Source: Alentia gelatinosa
Taxonomy: Eukaryota; Annelida; Polychaeta; Phyllodocida; Polynoidae
Length of the DNA: 64,000 nucleotides
NCBI GenBank assembly: GCA_950022655.1
Contig: OX465579.1
Coordinates: 177,949,263 to 178,013,262 of the forward strand
Direction: 5' to 3'
Below are positions 1 through 11,239 of this stretch, in pieces (within the stretch, counting starts at the first letter, position 1; each line of letters starts with the position of its first letter). The translations under genes and the position numbers were made by a program. Under the pieces are notes generated by a model. That model saw only the letters and a list, made by a program, of their open reading frames with translations. It was not told where the DNA came from and did no database searches.

Positions 1-593
1 TCAGGTCTGATACCCGTCTACAGGTAGGTAATAATGGGGGTGGTGGTGACCACTCTCTCAGGTGTGATACCCGTCTACAGGTAGGTAATAATGGGGGTGG
101 CGGTGACCGTTCTCTCAGGTGTGACACCTCTCTACAGGTAGGTAATAATGGGGGTGGCGGTGACCGCTCTCTCAGGTGTGACACCCATCTACAGGTAGGT
201 AATAATGGGGTGGCGGTGACCGCTGTCTCAGGTGTGACACCCGTCTACAGGTGGGTAATAATGGGGGTGGTGGTGACCGCTGTCTCAGGTGTGACACCTC
301 TCTACAGGTAGGTAATAATGGGGGTGGCGGTGACCACTCTCTCAGGTGTGATACCTATCTACAGGTAGGTAATAATGGGGGTGGCGGTGACCGCTCGTTC
401 AGGTGTGACACCTCTCTACAGGTAGGTAATAATGGGGGTGGCGGTGACCGCTCTCTCCGGTGTGACACCCGTCTACAGGTAGGTAATAATGGGGGTGGCG
501 GTGACCGCTCGTTCAGGTGTGACACCCTTCTACAGGTAGGTAATAATGGGGGTGGCGGTGACCGCTCTCTCAGGTGTGATACCTCTCTACAGG
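1..593 (+). repeat. 57-bp minisatellite, about 10 copies
   Basis: Direct repeats of period 57, cut off by the window's left edge. Each unit carries two sequences that fit a 5' splice site, ACAG|GTAGGT and TCAG|GTGTGA. Because 57 is 19 codons, a frame stays open (about 251-694) with the repeat GNNGGGGDRSLRCDTSLQV; I read that as a by-product. Units differ by a few substitutions, and one near 205-212 has lost a G. Confidence 0.95.
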
Positions 594-1389
594 TAGGAGT
601 AAAGTTAACGGAGGGTCAGTATCCGACCACTGCTGGTTCCCATCGTCACCACCAACACTCCAGCAACCAGGGACCTGTTTCAGTAGTCACGTGACATTAG
701 GCCTAGACAGACATCAACAGCGGCACCAATAGTGCAAGCAACAGCGGAAAAAGACTAGCAAATATCAGAAGATTGAAGGGGCCAATCTTCTACATATTTG
801 GGACGATTATAGATTATATGTATCTCCTACTCATGTTAAAGTTTCATCGCTTAATTCCTACGAGAAGTGAGTGAAACTCTGTGTGTCATCGACTGCAATC
901 TTGTGATCTGTCCGTATGGTGTCACAGACGCCATCTAGACATGTCACGAAACTACTGAAACAGGTCCCTGCTGCACCGTCCACGGGTACCTATGACGACC
1001 ACGACCACGTGACCTGCTCCTGAATCTCGCGCGCGGCGGTAACCACGCGGGTCAGGTGTGATTTAGGAGATGCGTCTTGTGGTGGACGTTGTCAACACCT
1101 GCCGCTGTGTGTCGCTGTGTATCGGAGACTCCATTCCGTGAACCCTCACGTCATACCAGTCTGAAGACTGATCGGGAACCGTACAAATGAAGAAAGAAAT
1201 TAAAAAAAATATATCCAAGGATGAGAGATTATAAGGAATATAACGTGTATGTTTTGATCAGATTATTTACCCAAGGTGAGGTAGATGCTTTCATTGTGTT
1301 GTAGGTGGGAATAGAAAGCAACGTTTGGGGCAGGAAGGATATTGAGTGCCGGTCTCTCCAGGTGACTTCTATATGTGTGTGTGTGGGTG
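594..1389. other. Non-repetitive spacer, no gene seen
   Basis: Mixed-composition sequence without a convincing open frame, tandem repeat or RNA signature. It is probably intron or intergenic DNA. The sequence around 655-680 (CAGCAACCAGGGACCTGTTT) is echoed in inverted form near 950-970. Confidence 0.6.
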
Positions 1390-1660
1390 TCAGTTAGACT
1401 GGCTCCAGTCCCTGAGTGCGATGGCTACCCTCCTCGCTGGGATACAGGGGAACTGGAGGAGGGGAGGGGGAGGGGTAGGAGGAGGTATAAGGTTACAGGG
1501 AGCGGCTTGGGGCCATAAAAAGGAGATTTTGTTCATAATGTACAAGTCTTTGATTCATGGCCCAGTCAGAGAGGGATATATACTATAATGAATTATATTC
1601 TGATTGTCTTTAATCATTTAATGAATGTTCATAATCCAAGACTTGAGCAAGTCTAGGTGT
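1390..1660 (+). repeat. Dispersed repeat, copy 1
   Basis: Its left part (GACTGGCTCCAGTCCCTG, then ATGGCTACCCTCCT and GCTGGGATACAG) and right part (a run ending in GACTTGAGCAAGTCTAGGTG) are both found again at 3,836-4,250, where the left part is tandemly amplified. Copy 1 has a G-rich insertion in the middle. The class is unknown. A degenerate retroelement tail is possible. Confidence 0.8.
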
Positions 1661-2619
1661 CAGACATACATGGCGCCACACAGTAGACTTCTACGTGGGT
1701 CTCTGAGTGTCAGGCCACAAGGACCTACAGAGACTCTGTTAGGAGAGCTACTCGGAGCAGCTCACGGCAGGCAGGGGTCACTCTCCACGCGTAGGTTTAG
1801 GCGTGGTGACGGGGGGAGGGGAGGGTGGGGGGAGAGTGAGGTAATACCGATACAGGTGCGGGACGAGGTACGCCTAGCCGCCGGCAGGTGGGGCGTCGAG
1901 CGGGGCCGGCTCAGCACACACACAGACACACACACAGACACACAGACCCACACGCGCCCACGGGCACACTCCCCCCCCCCCCCCCCACCCCCCCCCGCCC
2001 CGGGCCGGTCAGCGCCGGTCAGACCCTCACCGATGCCGCTTACATAACCCACGCGTGCCGGGGGCGCGGGGCCGGGCGCGGGGGGGCGGGGGCGGGGGGG
2101 GGGGGGATCAGCTGATGCAGAGAGAGGGGGGGGGGGGGGGTGGAGGGCGGGGGGGGACCTATTGACCTGGTGGACAAGGCCCCTCTACACGCGGCCCGGC
2201 CGATCGATAGACGGGTGCCCGGTCTGTGTCAGCCGTCAGCCGCCGCTTTGTTAGCGCCGGGCCGGGGGGGACGGGGGGGGGGGGGGGGTCGCCGGGCCGG
2301 GGGGGGGGGGGGGGGGGGGCTGGTCAGCACCGGGCAGCGGGCGACACAGGGACCAGCCCGCAAAGGGGGGGGGGGGATGGGGATTGTGTAGGGCGCGGCT
2401 ACTGAGAGGTAACCTGATGGCCGGACGGGGAGGGGGGAGGAGGGGGGTGTACAGGGGTGGTGTGGTCAGGGAAGGCCTCTTTGTCAAGCCCCACCCCGCC
2501 ATGCGAACACCATCCTCATCCTACTTCTCAAACAGACCACCCCTCAGCCACCCCCCCCCCCCCATCAGCGGGACCCCGCATCGCAGTCAGCTTGATCAGA
2601 GTCCAGCACCTCTCACCCC
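1661..2619. other. GC-rich block with G/C homopolymers
   Basis: CpG-rich sequence holding a CA microsatellite (about 1,915-1,950), a long C run (about 1,970-1,987) and several G runs of ten or more bases (about 2,093-2,106, 2,127-2,140, 2,274-2,320, 2,366-2,376). It could be a CpG island with strong quadruplex potential. Open frames here are low-complexity P/G runs, and I see no supported exon. Confidence 0.6.
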
Positions 2620-3245
2620 CTGACCCAGCACCCGTCCCTGCCGCCACCCCCCACCCCCTGACCCAGCACCTGCAGCCTCCAGAGAGGGGTGCAATGACTC
2701 AGCAGTCAGAGGCCCCCATATCCCCGATACTGCATTCCTCCTGCCTACAGCTCACACCCCCCACATCCCCCACACCCCTCACAGCCCTCTCCTCCTACCT
2801 ACAGTTCCCACACCCCTCAACACACCCCTCACACCCCTCTCCCCCTGTCTACAAGCCCCACACCCCTCAACACCCCTCACACCCTTCACACCCCTCACAG
2901 CCCTCACACCCATCAATACACCCCCAACACACCCCTCAACACACCCCTCACACACCCCAACACCACCCACAGCCTATTCCTTGTATCTCACCCCTCCTGC
3001 ATATAGTTCCCACACCCCTCAACACCACCCACAGCCTATCCCTTGTATCTCCCTCCTCCTGCATATAGCTCCCACACACCCCAACACCACCCACAGCCTA
3101 TCCCTTGTATCTCACCCCTCCTGCATATAGCTCCCACACACCCCAACACCACCCACAGCCTATCCCTTGTATCTCACCCCTCCTGCATATAGCTCCCACA
3201 CACCTCAACACCACCCACAGCCTATTCCTTATATCTCCCTCCTCC
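2620..3245. repeat. CACCCCTCA repeats, then 62-bp units
   Basis: A degenerate C-rich minisatellite (about 2,740-2,950) leads into about five tandem 62-bp units. Each contains ACAGCCTATCCCTTGTATCT and CTCCTGCATATAG, starting near 2,971, 3,033, 3,095, 3,157 and 3,219. Confidence 0.9.
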
Positions 3246-3315
3246 TGTGACTAAAGCCCCAACCCTCAGCAACCCCATCCGCCATCACAACCCTGCCACC
3301 TTCACCCTCCCCCAG

Positions 3316-3379
3316 TGTTACCCCTCAGACCGGGGTGGAGGGTACAGACCGTGGGAACCATATCGTCCCTCGTGATGGG
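3316..3379 (+). CDS. Candidate small internal exon, unknown protein
   Basis: The segment follows a strong 3' splice site (pyrimidine tract TTCACCCTCCCCCAG) and ends at GATGGG|GTGAGG. One frame is open throughout (1 nt plus 21 codons) and reads VTPQTGVEGTDRGNHIVPRD. A second frame has a stop just before the donor. The product is not recognised. Immediately downstream, a 10-bp array repeats the donor sequence itself, which is the pattern described in the findings. The exon is short and GC-neutral, so chance openness is possible. Confidence 0.3.
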
Positions 3380-3560
3380 GTGAGGAGGGGTGAGGAGGGG
3401 TGAGAAGGGGTGAGGAGGGGTGAGGAGGGGTGAGGAGGGGTGAGGAGGGGTGAGGAGGGGTGAGGAGGGGTGAGGAGGGGTGAGGAGGGGTGAGGAGGGG
3501 TGAGGAGGGGTGAGGAGGGGTGAGGAGGGGTGAGGAGAGGTGAGGAGGGGTGAGAAGGGG
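3380..3560 (+). repeat. 10-bp array of splice-donor-like units
   Basis: About 18 near-perfect copies of GTGAGGAGGG. Each one is an acceptable 5' splice site in the context GAGGG|GTGAGG. The first copy is the donor of the candidate exon ending at 3,379. The opposite strand stays open as repeats of LLTPPHPSSP, a by-product. Confidence 0.95.
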
Positions 3561-3615
3561 TGCAGCCCCGGGAGGCTGAGAGGGTAAGAAGGGAGGCGGG
3601 GTCAGCCGCACACAG

Positions 3616-3695
3616 TAAACAAGGGGGTGGTGATAGAGGGATGGTTGTTAGGAGAACGGGCACACTTCTCAATACGGGTTGGGTACACCTGGGAG
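3616..3695 (+). CDS. Candidate exon ending at a strong donor
   Basis: Bounded by CCGCACACAG| on the left and TGGGAG|GTGAGGG on the right. One frame (2 nt plus 26 codons, ending in phase 0) includes VVIEGWLLGERAHFSIRV. A second frame is also open, so the reading is not certain. The acceptor lacks a good pyrimidine tract. If the previous candidate exon is spliced to this one in the preferred frame, a different acceptor is needed, for example the CAG at 3,602-3,604, because phases otherwise disagree. No family is recognised. The units of the downstream repeat (3,696-5,290) resemble this exon's end plus donor. Confidence 0.3.
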
Positions 3696-3835
3696 GTGAG
3701 GGGTAGGAATGATGGAGAGGTGGGGGCTGGGGTTAGGTTTTAGGGAAGGTAAGCAGTAGGGATATTGTAAGTGTTGTGACCATGTGTCGGGATGAAGATT
3801 GGGGATTGGTTTTAGGAGAGGTAGGAGGTAGGATA

Positions 3836-4250
3836 GACTGGCTCCAGTCCCTGCATCCTATGGCTACCCTCCTTGCTGGGATACAGGGACTGGCTCCAGT
3901 CCCTGCATCCTATGGCTACCCCCCTTGCTGGGATACAGGGACTGGCTCCAGTCCCTGCATACTATGGCTACCCTCCTTGCTGGGATACAGGAGACTGGCT
4001 CCAGTCCCTGCATCCTATGGCTACCCTCCTTGTTGGGATACACGAGACTGGCTCCAGTCCCTGCATCCTATGGCTACCCTCCTCGCTGGGATACAGGAGA
4101 CTGGCTCCAGTCCCTGCATCCTATGGCTACCCTCCTTGCTTGGAAACATGGACCAGTCAGAGAAGGATAGATACTATAATGAACTTTATTCTGATTGTGT
4201 TTAATCATTTAATGGATGTTGATAATCAAAGACTTGAGCAAGTCTAGGTG
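3836..4250 (+). repeat. Dispersed repeat, copy 2, with 52-bp tandem core
   Basis: Six 52-53-bp units (GACTGGCTCCAGTCCCTGCA ... GCTGGGATACAG) are followed by a unique tail ending GACTTGAGCAAGTCTAGGTG. The tail matches copy 1 at 1,390-1,660. The open frames here (such as CILWLPSLLGY) are repeat by-products. Confidence 0.9.
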
Positions 4251-4376
4251 TAGGAGTATTGAACGTGTGATGACGGTGTAGGTGATGAAGTCAGGGGTGT
4301 CCGGACAGTCACACATACAAGTGTAGGTGTTTGGGGTTTGGTCCTCGGGGAGGTATAAATGGGTAGAAATATTGTA

Positions 4377-4673
4377 TTAAAGAAGAAACCAACAAGTTTT
4401 GGTCAAAGTCGTCGTTCTCCACGAGTTTGATGCGGAGTGATACGTACGAGGCGACAGCCAAGGGAATATCACATCGCATTCAAACGAGTTGGAAAATGAC
4501 TTCTTTGACCAAAACGAGTTGCTTTCTGTATTTATCTCACCTCTGTACACCCTAAAATAATGGACAACACACAGGATATAGACCATGGAGAACGGACTTC
4601 AATACTCATAGTGGCATGAAGAACGAGTTCCCAATGTTAAGCCTATGGACATTTATTCCAGGGGTGAGATAAA
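4377..4673 (+). mobile_element. Composite foldback element, copy 1
   Basis: The left half has inverted arms (AAGTTTTGGTCAAAGTCGTC against a later TTGACCAAAACGAG). The right half (4,531-4,673) has terminal inverted repeats TTTATCTCACCTCTG and CAGGGGTGAGATAAA. The same pair of modules recurs at 37.8, 43.6, 45.7, 46.2 and 62.1 kb. It has no coding capacity and is a MITE-like non-autonomous element. Confidence 0.85.
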
Positions 4674-5290
4674 TGTTATGGCCATGTCTAGGGTCTGGAT
4701 GTGGATCGGGGTCATATACACGTGTAGGGGTTTAGTTTTAGGTGAGGTAAGTATTAGGAATGCGTGTTACCACCTTGTGGAGCAGTATCGCTCAGGGAGA
4801 GGTGGGGTGACCACACACACATACATGTACACGGGTGGGTTTAGGGTTTGGTTTTAGGAGAGCTAAGCAGTAGGAATGTTGTGAGTGTTATGATAATGAC
4901 CATGTGGAGGTGGTGGGTGTTAGGATTGTCACACATACATACAAGTGTGTGGATTTGGGTTTGGTTAAGGGGAGCTTAGTAGGGGGAATGTTGTACATGT
5001 TATGATCATGTGTACGGATGGCTGTGTGTGTGTGGTAAACAATGGGAATGCTACCCGTGTTATGATGGGTGTAGCGGTATTGGTTATGGGTGTGTGTGTG
5101 TGTGTGTGTGTGTGTCTGGAAGGGTCACATATTATACGTTTAGGAGTGGGGGATTTTTTCTTCTTTTATTAGTTTTATTTTCGATCTCATACATATGAAT
5201 TTGTTCAGTCAGGGCACTGGGTTTGGGTTTAGGGTGGGTAAACGGTAGGAAAGCCTTATATATGTTATAACCATGTGTGTGTGGGAGGGG

Positions 5291-5763
5291 ACGGGGGGGG
5301 GGGAGGGGTCACATATGTGCCGCTTTTGTCCTCCCGTTGGTAACACTGCTACACCAGGCACACAAACACGTGTGTGAGGTATGCCTCCCCCCGCCCCCCG
5401 CCCCCCGCTCCCCCGCCCCATGTATAATACACCGCTCATTGTGTGGTGTCGATACGGCCTGAGACCGCCTGCACCCCCCCCCCCCCCCCCACAACTCACC
5501 ACCGACCTCGCGCCGTATGCACGCCCCACACTTCACTATGTGGACGGCCATTGTCCAGAATCTCCATTATATCTGTGTGTGTGTGTGTGTGTCCCATATC
5601 GGTACTTCCATATAGCGGCGATACTTCAGAGTAAAACTCGGTAGTTGCGACTCGTTGATTAACTCGCTCGTTGGAGCACACGCGTGGAAGGCCAGGTGAG
5701 ATAGATGTGATAATAGAGGCATAGAGGCGATGATATAACCTACCGTCAGTACCTGTACCTGTA
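5291..5763. other. Spacer with C/G runs, no gene
   Basis: Contains G and C homopolymers (about 5,295-5,305 and 5,475-5,490) and a short (GT)n at about 5,575-5,591. The open frames are proline/glycine runs. No supported feature. Confidence 0.55.
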
Positions 5764-5979
<216 letters not shown>

Positions 5980-6059
5980 AGAAGGTTATATGTCACGATA
6001 ACCTAGTGATATATTCTATATTTGTATAGGTATACGTGGTAAAAATAACATCTAGCCGG

Positions 6060-6570
6060 GATATACTTGATATAGTATCGTATCTAATATAATACTTATC
6101 ATAATAACATTACAATACACACCTTTATACCTGTGTGATACATGATATATATCATATACCATAAAGTATCGTATCTAATATGATACTTATCATAATAACA
6201 TTACAATACACACCTTTATACCTGTGTGATACATGATATATATTATATACCATAAAGTATCGTATCTAATATGATACTTATCATAATAACATTACAATAC
6301 ACACCTTTACACCTGTGTGTTACATCATATATACTATCGTATATGATATCATACTTATTATAATAACGTTTAATACACATTTTTATACCTGTCTGTTATA
6401 CCAGATAGTACCGTATATGGTATCATACTTATTATAATAACATTACAATACACACCTTTACACCTGTATGATAATTGATATATATTATACACCATATAGT
6501 ATCGTATATAATACCATACTTATTATAATAACATTACAATACACACCTTTATACCTGTATGATACTCTCA
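6060..6570. repeat. AT-rich 91-bp tandem repeat
   Basis: Five to six units of about 91 bp share CTTATCATAATAACATTACA, ATACACACCTTTATACCTGT and then TATCGTATCTAATATGATA. The first units are nearly identical at period 91; later ones are diverged. Confidence 0.92.
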
Positions 6571-6771
6571 CATAGGTATATGCCGCGTGATAAAATGAAA
6601 CTCTGTCACATTGAAGTAGAGAGTCCTGGCTCTAGATAGTGCGGGATGTCCTGTATTGTTATTGTCCTCCTATTGGACCCCATCTGTGCTGCCGACCCCA
6701 GTCATTACACCCATACAGAGACCCACACCCCCCCCCCCTCTCACCTGCCTCCCCCCCGCCCCCCTTCTCAC

Positions 6772-6807
6772 CTGTAGCGCGTGGCCGAGCCGATAGCGCG
6801 TCTCCAT
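6772..6807 (-). CDS. Candidate first coding exon (METRYRLGHALQ)
   Basis: On the minus strand a GC-rich stretch contains ATG in a good initiation context (TTCCCATGG), followed by 12 codons (METRYRLGHALQ) and a consensus donor, CTACAG|GTGAGA. The frame upstream of the ATG is open for about 18 codons until a stop, so a longer exon is possible. A second donor of the same form (GGCAG|GTGAGA) lies about 30 bp into the intron, again suggesting a duplicated donor. No downstream exon could be linked and no protein family is recognised. Chance is a serious alternative because the block is GC-rich. Confidence 0.25.
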
Positions 6808-6899
6808 GGGAACGCCGCTCACAGCGCCACGCTGTGGCCGCTCGCCGCATCACCCCGCGCACTCTCCCAGCAGAGGCCTGGTCTTATAACCGTGTTTCT

Positions 6900-7560
6900 C
6901 CGCGATACGAGATGCTACTGGGGTGAGGAGGGGGGGGGGAGTGTTGTGTTGCTGTTATAATGGGGAATGAGAAGGTGGAAGATTGGGAGTGTGAGGTGTA
7001 ATAAAAGGGCAAGTTAGATGTGAGGAAATATCACTGGAAATAGTCATCAAGGAATCCTAATATTCTCCGTGGAAGTAATATCAAATGATAACAAAAATAT
7101 GAATGATGAAAAGACCCAACAATAACAGCAACAGCTGCTGGAAGAGGGGAACCATTTATAAAGGTCTCCAAAGGTTACTCCAGTGTGAATATAATCGTTT
7201 ACAAACAGGAGGGATAACAGGAGGATAAAATCCCAGATATGATGAGATACAAGACTGAGGTAGATTTAGGTTGAAGTTGACGGTAAATGCTAAAACCTTG
7301 TTGGTCTATCTGAGACATGTGACCAGCTGGTGTCTGGTTGTGACTCTCATGGTCAGCGACTACGGTCAGGGAGGTGTGCCTTGAGGTGGACCGGGATACA
7401 CGTAGATCGTGTATCTCCGCCGAACGAGTCACCACTCGGTACTGCTCGGAACAGCTTCGGAACTGCTCGGAGAAGGGAGAGAGAGAGAGACAACTGAGAG
7501 GGGGTAGTAAGACGCGGTAGGTGGTGCCTAACCCAGTGGAGGCGGTGAGAGGAGGAGGAG
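6900..7560. other. Spacer, no gene seen
   Basis: AT-leaning unique sequence after about 6,960, with no splice-bounded open frame I would support. A GA-rich segment lies at 7,466-7,500. Confidence 0.55.
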
Positions 7561-8440
7561 GAGGGAGGGATAAGGAGGGGGGGGGGGGGTGTGTGTGTGT
7601 GTGATGAGTTATGGGGGTCATGTCCCCCCCCCCCCCCTCCTCCTCCTCCTCCGCCGCCGTAGCGAGTATGCATGACTCAACAGTGACTGTGTGACGCCTC
7701 CCGATATCCAACCGCCGGGATGCGGGCGCCCACCTCCGGGCAGGAATACGTGCCTCCGACCGGGGCCACGTCCCTCCGAGCCCCCGCACCGTACATATAC
7801 ACACAGGAGGGGTGTGTAGGAGAGGGGTGAGGGCACCACCCCCGCGTCCCCACCCTCCACCGTATACCCTACACCGGACACCTACCTGTTTAACTCCGCG
7901 CGGTGCTTGTTGCGGGGCCTCACGGTCGAAGCCAGCCTGTGGTGTAGATTTTATCCTCATCTAGTCGGCAACACTGGCCTCCTGCCTGCCTGCTACCACT
8001 ACTCCAAGTGCGGGGCCACAGGCCTCCTGTGCAGGCTCCACTGCGCCGGCCGACCGCTCGCTATCTCCGCCCGGAGCCTCTGCGTGCGGCGTGGTATAGG
8101 TTCCCGGTGGCGTGTGAGTGCGGGGGGAGAGCGTGTGTTCTCTCCGGGGTCCTGGTAGGTAGTGGTGTGGTGAGGCTGGCAGGGCGTGGTGGTGGGTGTG
8201 TAGACCCGGCCCCCGTGTGAGGGGGGGGGGGGGGGGGGAGGGCGGGAGGGAGGGAGGGAGGGGGGACGCCGTGGTAGGTAGGTCTGGAGGTAGTCCCCGG
8301 CCCCGCTACTGTCCACCAAGGCTCGCTCTCACTGGGCGGGAGTCACGGATGCGGCGCGTCCACCGTCCCGCTACTGGTACCCTCACACCCACACTCACTC
8401 CGCGGTCGTTATGGAGGTGATCGTAAACACTCCCGTGTTG
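7561..8440. other. GC/CpG-rich block with microsatellites
   Basis: Includes GGA repeats, a G run, GT repeats and C/CTC runs (7,550-7,655), CpG-rich sequence (7,700-8,400) and GGGA repeats (8,221-8,270). Several frames are open on both strands but none has convincing splice limits. It could be promoter or first-exon territory. Confidence 0.5.
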
Positions 8441-8810
8441 GTGCCGCCTAGAGGGGTGGGGGCCTGTACCCTACCCTCACCGCGATCTGGTAGTCACAGA
8501 GGGGTGGTAGCTGTACCCCTCTCCTCACAGTGACAGCGTATGGTCCGGGGTGGTACTTATACCCCTCTTATCATAGAGGTACTGTAGGGTGCGGGGTACA
8601 GAGCGGTGGTTGTACCCTCTCCTAGCTGTGGTAGTGTATAAGCCCAGGTATAGAGGGGTAGTAGTCGCACCCCTCTATTCACAGTGGCAGTACAGGTCCC
8701 GGGTACAGAGGGTGATACTTGTACCCTCTTCTCTTGGTGGTAGTTAGGGTCCCGGGTGTAGCGGGGTGGTGGTTGTACCCTCTCCTAGCTGTGGTAGTTC
8801 AGGTCCGGCG
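8441..8810. repeat. Degenerate ~45-bp repeat with self-complementary units
   Basis: Six to eight units built around GAGGGGTGGTAGCTGTACCC and then CTCTCCTCACAGTG. Each unit can fold on itself (AGAGGGGT pairs with ACCCCTCT). Units are diverged. Confidence 0.8.
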
Positions 8811-9169
8811 CGGTACGGCACCTCTAACCTCACCCCTCTCTGTCTCTCACCGCGCTCCAACTCTCACTGCGCCCACACTCCGCCACTCGACGACCACCAC
8901 GCCTCACTGCGCCACTGCTCCGTGTGACCACACTGCGCCGCGCGACCCCCGCTACTACTGACCACTCTGCCCCCCTCCCCGCCCGCCCGCGTGCAGACCC
9001 CCACTCCCCTCCCGCCAGGTGTCAGTCTCTGCCGCGTGCCCGTGCCGCGCGCGTGTGTGTGTGTCTGTGTGTGTGTGTGTGACTGTGGCCTGCCCACACT
9101 GACCGCTCTATGTGCGGTGAGGGGGAGGGGGAGGGGGAGGAGGAGGGGGAGGGGAGGGGGACAAAGCAG

Positions 9170-9418
9170 GCGCGCCGATCGATGGCCTCGCGGACGGACG
9201 TAGACCGGGCCCCGTGCCGGCAGCCCCCCTCCTCCTCCTGGTGGTAGTAGTGGTGCTGGTGGTGGTGGCGTGGCGGGTCCCTCACTCACGGCACACCGCG
9301 GTATATGGCCACCGCTACCACTCCTCTATACTACTACCGCTACCCGCCGCTACCCCTCCACCTTACACGCTCACTCCAGGCTCTACGTGGAGCCGCGTCC
9401 TCCACGGTCCGCCCGGAG
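9170..9418 (+). CDS. Candidate exon with hydrophobic segment
   Basis: The frame is open from about 9,170 to a donor-like CCCGGAG|GTGGTT. It starts APIDGLADGRRPG, then has a strongly hydrophobic stretch (LLLLVVVVVLVVVAW) that would work as a signal anchor or membrane helix, then a non-repetitive part (RVPHSRHTAVYGHRYHSS). Part of the hydrophobic run is simply a GTG-rich repeat in translation. No initiating ATG is in frame, so it would be an internal exon. The product is not recognised. Only weak splice signals support it. Confidence 0.2.
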
Positions 9419-9479
9419 GTGGTTTGTTGTGAGTAGTAGATGGAACAAGTCTCCTTCCCCGGGCGGCGATTCCCTGTAG

Positions 9480-9790
9480 TAAGCGGTGCGGTCTGTGGTG
9501 GTTTGGGTTGGTAGGAGGTAGGAGGAGGTGGTGGGTATAGAGGAGGGAGGGGTGTAGAAGGGCCCACTGCTGGCTCCAGTGAGTCGGTGGTGGTTTGGGT
9601 TGGAGTTAGTAGACCTTGTAGGATGGTGAGGGGTGTGTTGGGGTACAGATACTGGAGAAGGGCCCACTACTGACTACAGTGTGTCTGTGTTTATTTGTGT
9701 TGGAGGTAGAACGTGTAGGATGCTGAGGGGTGTGTTGGGGTACAGAGACTGGAGGAAGGCCCACTACTGGCACTCCTCACTCTAGTGCTG
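9480..9790. repeat. ~115-bp tandem repeat, about 3 copies
   Basis: Units share GAGGGGTGTGTTGGGGTACAG, ACTGGAG and AAGGGCCCACTACTGGC. The first copy is G-rich and diverged. Confidence 0.8.
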
Positions 9791-11239
9791 GGCCTTGGAG
9801 GTGGAGGTGGTGGTGGTGGGGGGGGGGGGGGGGGAGGGATGTGCCTCCTGTCACTGCCGCTGTGGGGCGCTGTCTGTGCGCATGCGTCCTGCTTTTTGTG
9901 TTCCCGTTCCGCGCTGGGATGCGGCGGGTGTGGGGTGTGTGTGTACTGGATGATGGAGGGGGGGGGGAGGAGGGGGCGCTGTGGGATGCGAGGAGGGGGG
10001 GGGGCGGTGAGAGCGGGACTGTGTACGGGGTACACTCCCTGGATACCCGGAGGAGGGTTGTTAAGGGACGTGGGGTGAGGCCGGGACCCTCGCAATGACA
10101 GGAAAGACCCCACGGTACCAGCTGACACCCCCCCCCCCTCCTACACACGATACAGAGGCACGGGTAGGAGTCACACACACCTCATGTGTAGCACGGGAAT
10201 GTGCCCAGTATTCCCACGGTTTGAGTTTGGGTTAAACTACTTTTTTTCTTTTTTCTCCGTTTTTTTCCCTTCGTTTTAAAGTTATTTTTTTTATCTATCT
10301 ATTTTATTATCTATTGTATATTTCATTCATTTTATTATTATTATTATTTATTTTTTATTTTTATTTTTTATTTTTATTTTTACTCTTTTTTTTTGTTGGG
10401 GTGTGACTTTTTGTATTTTGAAGCCCTATCTTGTTACTTACGTTAATATGGCGGTAACCGGAGTTCCGGGGGGTGCCATGAGGGTTGCCATGACCCCCCT
10501 CCCCCTCCCCCCCCCCGCTATGACTAATAACTCCAGTCATTTCTTGTAAACTTCTGGCGTATTTACGCTGGAGGCTTCAGTCGACAAAAAGCAGTACATA
10601 TTTACACTTCAGTTTGAGCTAATTAGAACCGCTCTGACAGATGTATGTGGCGGTGTGGAGCGGGGGGGGGGGGGGGGGTCATTTCTGATCAACCCCCCCC
10701 CCTCTCCTTCCTTCACTCTACCTCTACATGCACCTTTGTGTATCAGTGTGTGTGGGGGCGGGAGGGGACGGGGGGGGGGGGGGTCGCCTAGTCTCGGTTT
10801 GCTCCTTGTTAACGACGTCCGCGACTCTCACCTGTATCCGGCCTCCGCGGGGGGGGGGGGGGGGCTGCACCTCCCCCCCCCCCCGCCCCCCGCACACGGC
10901 ACATGCCGGCCAGGTGTGACCAGCGCAGGCCGCCGGACAAGACAATAGTGACCGGGCTGCCCCCCGACACGCGCCGCCGCCACCCGCCCGTCACCGGGGG
11001 GACATGTCCGGGGGGGGGGGGGGGGGGGTTGTAATCAGGGTGCCCTCTATGAAGGACATATATATCTCTGTGATTATGTGCGCCACCGCCCGGCCGACCC
11101 GGGAACTACATGGCACCTGTGGTGAGGCTGTGGTGCCGGGAGGGGGCCACCTGTGGAGCGGACTGGGGTCGTGCCGCGATCAACAACATCCACCGACATC
11201 GTGACCGTGATCCGCCGTCCTCGTCGCACGTCACGACAG
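9791..11239. other. GC-rich and T-rich spacer with long homopolymers
   Basis: G runs (about 9,818-9,833, 9,958-9,967, 10,660-10,678, 10,850-10,864, 11,009-11,028), a T-rich low-complexity stretch (10,217-10,405) and a non-repetitive island (about 10,525-10,640). On the minus strand a consensus donor (GGATACAG|GTGAGAGT, exon side ending at about 10,833) sits beside C/G runs. An exon there is possible, but the frame cannot be chosen. Confidence 0.5.

Larger units (their letters stand above)
3696..5290 (+). repeat. Degenerate 110-130-bp minisatellite with GTAAG motifs
   Basis: Diverged units share GGTTTGGTTTTAGGAGAG, then (G)GTAAGCAGTAGGAATGTTG, then TTATGACCATGTG. Many keep an AG|GTAAG donor; at 4,744-4,755 it is GAG|GTAAGTATT. 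Two younger elements interrupt the array, at 3,836-4,250 and 4,377-4,673. The unit resembles the end of the candidate exon at 3,616-3,695 with its donor. A (GT)n tract lies at about 5,087-5,116. Confidence 0.75.
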
